From: an uncultured Microbacterium sp.
Lineage (GTDB): Bacteria; Actinomycetota; Actinomycetes; Actinomycetales; Microbacteriaceae
DNA: 64,000 nucleotides
Assembly (NCBI RefSeq): GCF_947489255.1
Contig: NZ_CANLCY010000003.1
Coordinates: 434,001-498,000, forward strand
Direction: 5' to 3'
Part shown: piece by piece, positions 7,788 to 14,973 of the stretch
Numbering within the stretch: position 1 is the first letter of the stretch
Layout: every line of letters starts with the position of its first letter
The notes under the pieces: model-generated
Seen by the model: only the letters and a program-made list of their open reading frames with translations
Database searches by the model: none
Told to the model about the DNA's origin: nothing
Translations under genes and position numbers: made by a program

Positions 7788-9248
7788 CTACCGCGTCCGC
7801 GAGCGCCGCACCTCGACGCCGCTGAGGACGGCCGCGGCCGCCGAGAAGACGACCGACACCGCGAGCGCCACCGTGAGGGCATCGGCGAAGGCACTCGGGT
7901 CGGGCGCGGGCGAACCCGGCTCGGCCGCGCGCGCGGTTCCCGCCAGCACGAGGACGAAGCTCGTGCCGAGCACCGTCTGACCGATCGAGGCACCCACCCG
8001 CTGCGCGGTCTGCACGACCCCGCCGGCGACGCCGCCCCGCGCGGGGTCGACCTCGGCGAGGGTCAGCGTCTGGTTCGGCGTCACGATCGACCCGCCGGCG
8101 ATGCCGAGGACGAACAACGGCAGGCACAGGCGCAGGATCACGCTCGTCGGATCGGTGGCCTCGGGCGCGACCCGGACGACGAGGCCGAGGACGATCGTGA
8201 CGAGCGTGAAGACCGACACCGCGCCCAGCAGCAGCGGCCGACCGACGCGCGACACGAAACGGCCGGCGATGGGGGCGCCGAAGACCGTGCCCACGGCGTA
8301 GGCGGTGACCCCCAGTGCCGACTGCAAGGCCGTGAAGCCGAGGCCGTCCTGGTAGTAGAGCGCGAGCACGAGGGGGATTCCGGTGTTGCTGCAGAAGAAC
8401 ACCACCGCGAACACCACCCCGATGACGAACGATCGCGTGCGGAACAGGCGCAGATCCACCAGGGGCGCGGCATCCTCTCGCGTGAGACGGGCTTCGTGCC
8501 GGACGAAGGCGGTGAGGAGCCCGGCCGCGGGGATGAGCAGCAAGAGCGTCACGGGTCCGCCGGCCTGACCGGTCTCGACGATCGGGAACAGCAGGCACAG
8601 CAGCCCCGCCCCGAGCAGGACGACGCCGAGCAGGTCGAGCCGACGCCCCGCTCCGTGTGCGACGGGAGCGTCGGCCGCGACCCACCGGCGCGCGAGCAGC
8701 ACCGCCGCGATGCCGATCGGGACGTTGATGAAGAACACCAGACGCCAGCCGTCGGCTTCGCCGCCCACCGCGATGAGCAGTCCCGCCACGACGGGGCCCA
8801 GCGCGGTGCCGGCACCCACGGTGAGACCGAGCCGCCCGAACGCCTTGCCCCGCTCGAGCGGAGGGAACGCGTTCTGGATGAAGCTCGACACCTGCGGCCC
8901 GATCATGCCGCCGAAGATCCCCTGCACCACGCGAGCGGCGATGAGCACCTCGGGGGTCGGGGCGAGACCCACCGCGGCACTGGCGACCACGAAGCCGAGC
9001 ATCGACACGACGAACATGCGTCGGCGTCCGCGACCGTCGCCGAGCCGGCCGCCGATCACCGGCACGAGCCCGAAGGCCAGGACGTAGCCCGTGATCACCC
9101 ACTGCAACTCGCTCGCTCCGGCGCCCGTCGACCGACCGATCGAGGGGAGGGCGACGTTGGTGACGCTGAGGTCGAGGAGCGACGCGAACTGCCCCATCAG
9201 CAGGACGGAGAGCGCGCGCCACCGGCGCGGATCGGGGGAAGCGTCCAT
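7788..9248 (-). CDS. MFS transporter, DHA2 (EmrB/QacA) drug efflux family
   Basis: 486 residues with about 14 hydrophobic segments, as in DHA2 pumps. Motif A is seen in GGRLGDGRGRRRMFV and motif C-like sequence in GAGTALGPVVAGLL. LLDLSVTNVALPSIGRSTGA is the D1 motif typical of this group. These proteins export hydrophobic compounds or drugs in exchange for protons. Start is ATG at 9248. No regulator lies next to it. The substrate is unknown. Confidence 0.88.
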   Translation of the reverse strand: MDASPDPRRWRALSVLLMGQFASLLDLSVTNVALPSIGRSTGAGASELQWVITGYVLAFGLVPVIGGRLGDGRGRRRMFVVSMLGFVVASAAVGLAPTPEVLIAARVVQGIFGGMIGPQVSSFIQNAFPPLERGKAFGRLGLTVGAGTALGPVVAGLLIAVGGEADGWRLVFFINVPIGIAAVLLARRWVAADAPVAHGAGRRLDLLGVVLLGAGLLCLLFPIVETGQAGGPVTLLLLIPAAGLLTAFVRHEARLTREDAAPLVDLRLFRTRSFVIGVVFAVVFFCSNTGIPLVLALYYQDGLGFTALQSALGVTAYAVGTVFGAPIAGRFVSRVGRPLLLGAVSVFTLVTIVLGLVVRVAPEATDPTSVILRLCLPLFVLGIAGGSIVTPNQTLTLAEVDPARGGVAGGVVQTAQRVGASIGQTVLGTSFVLVLAGTARAAEPGSPAPDPSAFADALTVALAVSVVFSAAAAVLSGVEVRRSRTR

Positions 9249-9430
9249 CGGTCAGAGTCGTCGACCGGGCCGACGTCGGGTCGGGCCCGCCGACGCGCAG
9301 ATCCGTCGATGCGCCATCCAGACCTCCCGGGTTGTCTCTCCAGGCTACGTCCCCTTCACCCGCGGACACACCGCGGCCCCGGTCGGCGTGAGGACGCCGG
9401 CCGAGGCCGTCGGAAGGGTCGGTGACGCGG

Positions 9431-10537
9431 TCAGGCGCGCGCGGCCGCCGAGGTCATCGGGCATTCGAACGGGTCGCGGGCGGCCAGGCCCACGCGGTTC
9501 AGATACCGGATGACGATGCCGTACGACTGCAGCAGCGTCGTCTCGACGTAGGGCACGTTCAGCGTGGCGCTGTGCTCTTTGACGATGGCGCGGGCCTTGC
9601 TGAGGTGCGGGCGCGGCATGTTCGGGAACAGGTGGTGCTCGATCTGGTAGTTCAGGCCGCCCATGAGCCAGGTCGCCCACCAGCCGCCGGTGATGTTGCG
9701 CGAGGTGCGCACCTGCTTGCTGAAGAAGTCGAGCTTGGCATCCGGGGCGATGACGGCCATGCCCTTGTGGTTCGGGGCGAACGAGGCGCCCATGTAGACG
9801 CCGAATACGGCGAGCTGCACACCCAGGAAGGCGAAGGCCATGCCGAGGGGCAGGAAGACGAAGACAGGGGCGACGAAGATCGCGAAGCGCAGGGCGATGA
9901 GCGACAGCTCGGTCCAGCGACCCTTGACCGGCTCGCGCGAGAGCAGGTGACGCAGCCCGATGACGTGCAGGTTGGCACCCTCGAGCGTGAGCAGGGGGAA
10001 GAACGCCCACCCCTGACGCTGCGTGATCCACCGCTGCAGGCCGCGCGCCTTGGCGGCGTCGACGTCGAGGAACGAGATCGTGTCGATCTCGATGTCGGGG
10101 TCTTTGCCCACACGGTTCGGGTTGGCGTGGTGGCGGGTGTGCTTCGCACTCCACCACGACACGCTCATGCCCACGACGCCTGAGGCGAGCCACAGGGCGA
10201 GACGCTCGTTGGCCTTGCCCGAGGCGAAGATCTGCTTGTGCGCCGCTTCGTGGGCGAGGAACGCGACCTGCGTGAACAGGATGCCGAGCGCTGCGGCGAT
10301 GAGCAGCTGGAACCAGCTGTCGCCGAGCAGCACGAATCCGGTGATCGCGCCGCCGAAGCCGAGGGCGAGGACCGTGCCCACCAGGGCGTAGAAGCGGCGG
10401 GCCCGCGTGAGCAGTCCCGTCTCGCGCACGACCTGCGACAGCTCGGTGTAGGCCTTGGCCATCGGGGGGAACTCGGTGGTCCCCTTGTACGTTTGGCGGA
10501 TCGGCCCCATCCGGGACTCGATGACGGGTGCAGCCAT
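9431..10537 (-). CDS. Membrane fatty acid desaturase (acyl-lipid/acyl-CoA type)
   Basis: 368 residues with two hydrophobic blocks. The three di-iron histidine boxes are all present: HEAAH (96-100), HTRHH (133-137) and QIEHH (298-302), the last followed by LFPNMP. A Gln in the third box is typical of front-end or acyl-lipid desaturases. The enzyme would introduce a double bond into membrane fatty acyl chains using O2 and electrons from a reductase or ferredoxin. Start is ATG after GAGGAGC. The upstream region carries a 14-bp perfect palindrome (10616-10629), suggesting repressor control. Confidence 0.9.
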   Translation of the reverse strand: MAAPVIESRMGPIRQTYKGTTEFPPMAKAYTELSQVVRETGLLTRARRFYALVGTVLALGFGGAITGFVLLGDSWFQLLIAAALGILFTQVAFLAHEAAHKQIFASGKANERLALWLASGVVGMSVSWWSAKHTRHHANPNRVGKDPDIEIDTISFLDVDAAKARGLQRWITQRQGWAFFPLLTLEGANLHVIGLRHLLSREPVKGRWTELSLIALRFAIFVAPVFVFLPLGMAFAFLGVQLAVFGVYMGASFAPNHKGMAVIAPDAKLDFFSKQVRTSRNITGGWWATWLMGGLNYQIEHHLFPNMPRPHLSKARAIVKEHSATLNVPYVETTLLQSYGIVIRYLNRVGLAARDPFECPMTSAAARA

Positions 10538-10615
10538 GGGATGCTCCTCGGTTCGGGGTGACCGCGTAGGCCGAAAGCCAAAGGCGGATGCCGAGGACTG
10601 GTGTCGACGTTACGG

Positions 10616-10629
10616 GGCGCATATGCGCC
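10616..10629. promoter_or_regulatory. Perfect 14-bp palindrome upstream of the desaturase gene
   Basis: GGCGCATATGCGCC is fully self-complementary and lies 79 bp upstream of the desaturase start in a locally AT-richer stretch. It is a plausible repressor operator. No regulator gene is adjacent. Confidence 0.5.
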
Positions 10630-10732
10630 ACGACGTATGTTCTCTCCTCCGAATATGCGGAAACACGCGGTTTGCGACGAACACGCGGAGGGGAAGGTCA
10701 GGTGATTGCCAGGTCCACCCGCCCGGAGGCGG

Positions 10733-11794
10733 TCATCGCGCGTGCCTGACCCACGCCCAGATGGGCGGACGCCGCCGACGCGTCGCCGATTCGCGTGACT
10801 GGGCGACGGCGTGGAGAGCGGATACCGGCTCGGACTCCGACTCGAGCGGGGCATCCGGGTCGAGGACCCCGTCGCGACTCTCGGTCCCCTCCCGCAGTTC
10901 GGCCGCGACGGCGGCGACCTCCGCGGCCGAGGGTCGGCGGTCGGGGTCGGGTTCGGTCATCGCGGTCAGCAGGACCTCCCACCCGTAGCCGAAACGCGAG
11001 GGGATGACGGGGTCGAAGTCGAGCGGGGCGAGGACGACGTGTTGCACCTCTCCACCGAGCACCGGACTCTCGCCCGTCAGAGCCTCGACGGCGAGGAGGC
11101 CCAGGGCGTAGATGTCTGCGGCGGCGCCGGGCACGTCTCCGCGCAGCTGCTCGGGAGGCAGGTAGTCCTCGTCCTCCGCGACGGTGTCGCCGACGGTCGT
11201 GCCCGCACCGCCGGCGAGCAGGTGGGCCACCCCGAAGTCGGCCAGGATCCCCACGAACGGGCGATTCGGATGACGTACGGGGCGCAGCACGATGTGCGAC
11301 GACGTGAGGTGGTGGTGGACGATGCCCACCGCGTGCACGGCGGCGAGTCCGCGCGCCAGGTCCTCGACCAGCGTGGCCGCGGACGATGCCGGAAGTGGTC
11401 CCTCGCTGTCGAGGCGCTCGCGCAACGTGGGTCCGTCGATGAACTCCGTCACGAGGTAGCCGCGGCCGTCGCGCGCGAGCTGCGCGTCGTAAAGGGTGAC
11501 GAGCGACGGGTGGTCGAGGGCGGCGAGAACGCGGGCCCCCTCGAGACGACGCGGCGGCTCGCTGTCGGCCGCCGGTTCGAGGGGGAAGACCTTCAGCACG
11601 ACGTCTCGCGCGAGGATGTCGTCGCGCGCGCGGAAGACGTGGCCCTCCGTCCCCCGGCGACCCAGCGGCTGCAGGAGGCGGTAGCGACCGGCGAAGACCG
11701 CGCCCAGGTCCGGCACGGAGGGCGCCGTGGCATCCGGCACGCGCTGCGCCCGGAGTGCTCGTCGCCCACCCTCCCGGGGGACGGCCGCCGTCAT
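10733..11794 (-). CDS. Serine/threonine protein kinase-like protein, probable pseudokinase
   Basis: 353 residues from the ATG at 11794; an upstream in-frame start at 11827 is possible. Kinase fold features: glycine-rich loop LGRRGTEGHVFRA, the VAIK-type lysine K68 in DVVLKVF, the hinge-like LVTEFIDGPTL, DFG at 186-188 in LADFGVA, and a PPE motif in DYLPPEQLRG. The catalytic loop reads VHHHLTSSHIVL (159-170) where active kinases have HRDLKPxNIL, so the catalytic Asp, the Lys and the metal-binding Asn are all replaced. The protein has no transmembrane helix and ends in an Arg-rich tail. It probably binds nucleotide or partners rather than phosphorylating. It diverges from the ArsR-ArsC fusion. 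Confidence 0.75.
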   Translation of the reverse strand: MTAAVPREGGRRALRAQRVPDATAPSVPDLGAVFAGRYRLLQPLGRRGTEGHVFRARDDILARDVVLKVFPLEPAADSEPPRRLEGARVLAALDHPSLVTLYDAQLARDGRGYLVTEFIDGPTLRERLDSEGPLPASSAATLVEDLARGLAAVHAVGIVHHHLTSSHIVLRPVRHPNRPFVGILADFGVAHLLAGGAGTTVGDTVAEDEDYLPPEQLRGDVPGAAADIYALGLLAVEALTGESPVLGGEVQHVVLAPLDFDPVIPSRFGYGWEVLLTAMTEPDPDRRPSAAEVAAVAAELREGTESRDGVLDPDAPLESESEPVSALHAVAQSRESATRRRRPPIWAWVRHAR

Positions 11795-11877
11795 CGCGGG
11801 CTCCCGACACACGCCGTGATCCGGCACCCGATGAGCCGCTGCCGCATGAGAAACTCCTCTAGCCCGAGGCTGTGAGA

Positions 11878-11922
11878 GACCGCAACGGGCGCACTATTGG
11901 GGGGCGCCCGCCCGTTGCGGTC
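11878..11922. promoter_or_regulatory. 14-bp inverted repeat between the kinase-like gene and arsRC
   Basis: Arms GACCGCAACGGGCG (11878-11891) and CGCCCGTTGCGGTC (11909-11922) are perfect, with a 17-nt loop. The repeat lies between divergent genes, so a terminator is unlikely. It may be an operator (the adjacent ArsR-type protein is the obvious ligand) or a transcript leader hairpin. Confidence 0.5.
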
Positions 11923-11988
11923 GCTCAAACTTTACTGAGCAATAGCGATTTCCGCTGACGGATGACAGAACGAGCGGACGGGGGCATA

Positions 11989-12651
11989 ATGAGCGACCTT
12001 CACCGACGCGCCGAGGCGTTCGCCGCCCTCGGAGACCCCGGCCGCCTGCGCATCGTCGACCTGCTCGCGATGGGCGACATGTCGTCGAGCGAGATCGCCT
12101 CCGTGCTCGGGATGAAGTCGAACCTCGTCGCCTTCCACGCCAACGTGCTCGAAGACCGCGGGATCGCCAGGCGTGTGCGGTCCGAGTCGGACGGCCGCCG
12201 CAGCTACCTGCAGCTGGTTCCCGAGGCGTTCTCCGACCTCACCCTCGCCCCGCGCAAGGTCGAGGGCCGCGTGCTCTTCGTCTGCACGGCGAATTCCGCC
12301 CGCTCGCAACTGGCCCGCGCCATCTGGGACGCCCACAGCGCGATCCCGGCGGAGTCGGCCGGGACCGACCCCGGCGCGCACGTGCACGCCGGCGCCATCG
12401 CCGCCGCGGCCCGGCACGGTCTGCACCTCGACGACACGGCCCGCCCCCGGTCGCTCGACGAGGTCGCCCGGCCCGGGGATTTCGTCATCAGTGTGTGCGA
12501 TCACGCGCACGAGACCCTCGGCGGTCGCGACGACGTGCACTGGTCGATCCGCGATCCCGCGCAGATCGGCAACGCCGAGGAATTCGACCGCACCGTCGCC
12601 GAGCTCCGCACGCGCATCGCCCGCGTCGCGCCGCAGCTCACCGCGGCGTGA
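11989..12651 (+). CDS. Fusion of ArsR-family regulator and low-molecular-weight phosphatase/arsenate reductase
   Basis: 220 residues from the ATG at 11989; an ATG at 11962 would add nine. Residues about 1-85 form an ArsR-type winged helix (LGDPGRLRIVDLLAMGDMSSSEIASVLGMKSNLVAFH, then RGIARRVRSESDGRRSYLQL). Residues about 93-220 form an LMW-PTP/ArsC domain starting VLFVCTANSARSQLARA, which holds the CX5R active site. An Asp in SIRDP is the likely general acid region. Fused ArsR-ArsC genes are known in arsenic loci of some bacteria. No efflux gene (arsB or acr3) or second ars gene is nearby, so an arsenate role is inferred; a phosphatase-linked sensor is an alternative. Confidence 0.82.
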   Translation: MSDLHRRAEAFAALGDPGRLRIVDLLAMGDMSSSEIASVLGMKSNLVAFHANVLEDRGIARRVRSESDGRRSYLQLVPEAFSDLTLAPRKVEGRVLFVCTANSARSQLARAIWDAHSAIPAESAGTDPGAHVHAGAIAAAARHGLHLDDTARPRSLDEVARPGDFVISVCDHAHETLGGRDDVHWSIRDPAQIGNAEEFDRTVAELRTRIARVAPQLTAA

Positions 12652-12863
12652 GCCTGTGCCGCGACGCCCGGGCGAGACGATCCCCGCTGCCCGAGGCCGC
12701 ACCCGGTCCTCCCCTACAGGCCTCGTCGCGCCGTCGGCGACGGCGGCGAATAAGCTGACTCCCACGAGCCGATCGCCACCCGCCCCGCGCTCCCCCACCC
12801 CTGTCGACGCCGACGCCGCCTCCCGTCGCGGCCGCGATCGGCATCCTGATCCCGGAGGTTTCG

Positions 12864-14246
12864 ATGACCCACTCCCCCGCCGCGCGCATGCACGAGGTCA
12901 GCGACGAGACCCGCGCCATCGTCGACATGGTGCTCGAGTACTCGCGGGGTCGTCTCACCTCGGAGGACACCCCGCTCGACAAGCCGCTGCCGGCCGCCGA
13001 ACTGCGCCGCCTCGCGGGTCGCACCATCGACGAGAACGGTATCGGCGCGCGCAAGGCGCTCGGGATCTTCGAGCACGTGCTCGCCCCCGCGTGCATCACC
13101 ACCGACGATCCTCGCTACCTCTCCTTCATCCCGAGCGCTCCCACCAAGGCCGCCGCGGCGTTCGACCTCGTCGTCTCCGCCAGCGCGCTCTACGGCGGCT
13201 CCTGGCTCGAGGGCGCGGGTGCCGTGCACGCCGAGAACGAGGTGCTCCGCTGGCTCGCCGCCGAGTTCGGGCTCCCCGAGGGCGCCGGGGGCGTCTTCGT
13301 GCAGGGCGGGACGCTCGGCAATCTGTCGGCCCTCGTCGCCGCGCGCGAGGCGGCGCGCGATCGATTCGCGGATGCCGGCACACCGCGTCCCGACGCGTGG
13401 CGCGTGGTCTGCAGCGTCGAGGCGCATTCCTCGATCGCCTCGGCGGCGCGGGTGATGGACGTCGAGGTCGTCGGCGTGCCCGTGGGAGAGGACGGCGTGC
13501 TGCGCGGCGACGCCGTGCGCGCCGCGCTCGACGAGCACGGCGACAGCGTCTTCGCCGTGGTCGCCACGGCGGGCTCCACCAATTTCGGCATCGTCGACGA
13601 CATCGCCGACATCGCCCGGGCGATCGAGGGTACCGACGCGTGGTTGCACGTCGACGGCGCCTACGGGCTGACCGGCATGCTGTCGCCCCGCACCCGACAC
13701 CGGTTCGCCGGAGTCGAGCACGCCGACTCTCTCGTCGTCGACCCGCACAAGTGGTTGTTCGCCCCCTTCGACGCGTGCGCACTCATCTACCGCGATCCCG
13801 AGCTGGGTCGCCGCGCCCACACGCAGCACGCCGAGTACCTCGACACCCTCACCGAGACCAGCGACTGGAGCCCCTCGGACTTCGCCGCCCACCTCACTCG
13901 CCGCGCCCGCGGACTGCCGCTGTGGTTCTCCCTCGCCACCTACGGCGCCGCGGTCTACCGCGAAGCCATCACGGTGGCCATCGATCTCGCAGAGCGCATC
14001 GCCGAAGAGATCGACGGCCGCCCCGAGCTGACGCTCGTGCGCCGCCCCCAGCTCGGGGTCGTCGTCTTCGAGCGCGTCGGCTGGGAGAAGGCGGACTACG
14101 ACCGCTGGTCGGCGCAGCTGCTCGACGGCCAGCATGCCTTCGTCACCCCGTCGAGCCACGCCGGACGCGTCAACGCCCGCTTCGCGATCCTGAACCCCCG
14201 CACGACGTTCGACGACCTCGTGGGGATCCTCGACACGATGAAGTGA
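12864..14246 (+). CDS. PLP-dependent group II amino acid decarboxylase
   Basis: 460 residues. The PLP lysine is K296 in VVDPHKWLFAPFDACALIYRD. WLHVDGAYGLTGML supplies the Asp that contacts the pyridine nitrogen, and FVQGGTLGNLSALVAAR is the phosphate-binding region. This is the glutamate/aromatic/2,4-diaminobutyrate decarboxylase fold. The substrate cannot be assigned from sequence; the family releases CO2 from an amino acid to give an amine. Start is ATG following GGAGG. The 212-bp gap upstream shows a possible -10 (TAAGCT) about 100 bp ahead. Directly downstream lie four tandem 77-bp repeats. Confidence 0.85.
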   Translation: MTHSPAARMHEVSDETRAIVDMVLEYSRGRLTSEDTPLDKPLPAAELRRLAGRTIDENGIGARKALGIFEHVLAPACITTDDPRYLSFIPSAPTKAAAAFDLVVSASALYGGSWLEGAGAVHAENEVLRWLAAEFGLPEGAGGVFVQGGTLGNLSALVAAREAARDRFADAGTPRPDAWRVVCSVEAHSSIASAARVMDVEVVGVPVGEDGVLRGDAVRAALDEHGDSVFAVVATAGSTNFGIVDDIADIARAIEGTDAWLHVDGAYGLTGMLSPRTRHRFAGVEHADSLVVDPHKWLFAPFDACALIYRDPELGRRAHTQHAEYLDTLTETSDWSPSDFAAHLTRRARGLPLWFSLATYGAAVYREAITVAIDLAERIAEEIDGRPELTLVRRPQLGVVVFERVGWEKADYDRWSAQLLDGQHAFVTPSSHAGRVNARFAILNPRTTFDDLVGILDTMK

Positions 14247-14575
14247 CCCGGCGCGCGGGCATACCGGCGCGGGACGCCGTCGAGCGGCGGCCCGTGCCGT
14301 ACGACGGAGATCGTCACCGATACGCTGGCGCGCGGGCCCACCGGCGCGGGGCGTCCTCGATCGGCGGCCCGTGCCGTACGACGGAGATCTTCGCCGACAC
14401 GCCGGCGCGCGGGCCCACCGGCGCGGGGCGCCGGTCGACCGGCGGCCCGTGCCGTACGACGGAGATCGTCACCGACACGCCTGCGCCGGGCCCACCGGTT
14501 CGGGACGCCGTCGAGCGGCGGCCCCTGCCGTACGGCGGAGATCATCACCGACACGCCGGCGCCCGATCGACCGCC
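14247..14575. repeat. Four tandem copies of a ~77-bp GC-rich intergenic repeat
   Basis: A unit of about 77 bp occurs four times head to tail, starting at the decarboxylase stop codon. The shared core GCCGTACGACGGAGATC (third base-variant GCCGTACGGCGGAGATC in the last copy) begins at 14296, 14373, 14451 and 14527, spacings of 77, 78 and 76 bp. Each unit also has a GC-rich block like GCGCGGGCCCACCGG and a GACACG-type end. Copies differ by a few substitutions and small indels. No reading frame here looks coding. The array may affect the decarboxylase transcript end or be a mini-satellite. The rest of this gene-free gap, to 14736, holds the terminator described separately. Confidence 0.85.
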
Positions 14576-14689
14576 ACGGCGTGTCGACGAGAAGTTCCGC
14601 CGTTGTGCGCGGTCACCTCGCGGCGGGACCTCCGCCGATTCCCGGCCTCCGCTTGCACTCGTCGGGAGCGACGTGCGCGGCCGCATGAG

Positions 14690-14721
14690 AGAAAAAGAAA
14701 AGCCCCGGTGAGACCGGGGCT
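14690..14721 (-). terminator. Rho-independent terminator of the tRNA unit
   Basis: Stem AGCCCCGGT/ACCGGGGCT (14701-14709 and 14713-14721) with a 3-nt loop. On the minus strand it is followed by TTTTCTTTTTCTC. It lies directly downstream of tRNA-Met on that strand. Confidence 0.9.
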
Positions 14722-14736
14722 GATCCTGCAGAACTG

Positions 14737-14810
14737 TAGCGGGAGCGGGGCTTGAACCCGCGACCTCACGATTATGAGTCGTGCGCTCTCACCAACTGAG
14801 CTACCCCGCC
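14737..14810 (-). tRNA. tRNA-Met (CAT)
   Basis: 74 nt folding as a cloverleaf: acceptor GGCGGGG paired with TCCCGCT (with G-U ends), D arm with GTAGCTCAGTTGGTGAGAGC, anticodon stem CACGA/TCGTG with loop CTCATAA, T arm GCGGG-TTCAAGC-CCCGC. The anticodon is CAT. Elongator Met is the best fit; a CAU tRNA-Ile is the alternative. CCA is not encoded. It sits between tRNA-Thr and a strong terminator. Confidence 0.93.
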
Positions 14811-14834
14811 GCGCGGCATCCGGAAGGATGCTTG

Positions 14835-14906
14835 AGCCCCGAGTCAGGATTGAACTGACGACCCCTTCCTTACCATGGAAGTGCTCTGCCACTGAGCTAT
14901 CGGGGC
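14835..14906 (-). tRNA. tRNA-Thr (GGT)
   Basis: 72 nt. Acceptor GCCCCGA/TCGGGGC, D arm TAGCTCAGTGGCAGAGC, anticodon stem CTTCC/GGAAG with loop ATGGTAA, T arm with GTTCAATCC. The anticodon is GGT. It precedes tRNA-Met on the same strand by 24 bp, so the two are probably one transcript. A candidate -10 TATTCT lies at 14936-14941. Confidence 0.94.
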
Positions 14907-14973
14907 GTACCCGGATCGCTCCGGGCAACTAGAAGAGAATATCAGACCGAGACACTCTCTTACGAATCGAGGG

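Noticed and set aside
14247..14575. CRISPR array
   Set aside because: The repeats are long (77 bp) and directly adjoining without unique spacers, and no cas gene is present.
14096..14686. Minus-strand reading frame through the 77-bp repeats
   Set aside because: It is repetitive, Arg-rich and shows no conserved domain; it reflects the repeat array, not a gene.
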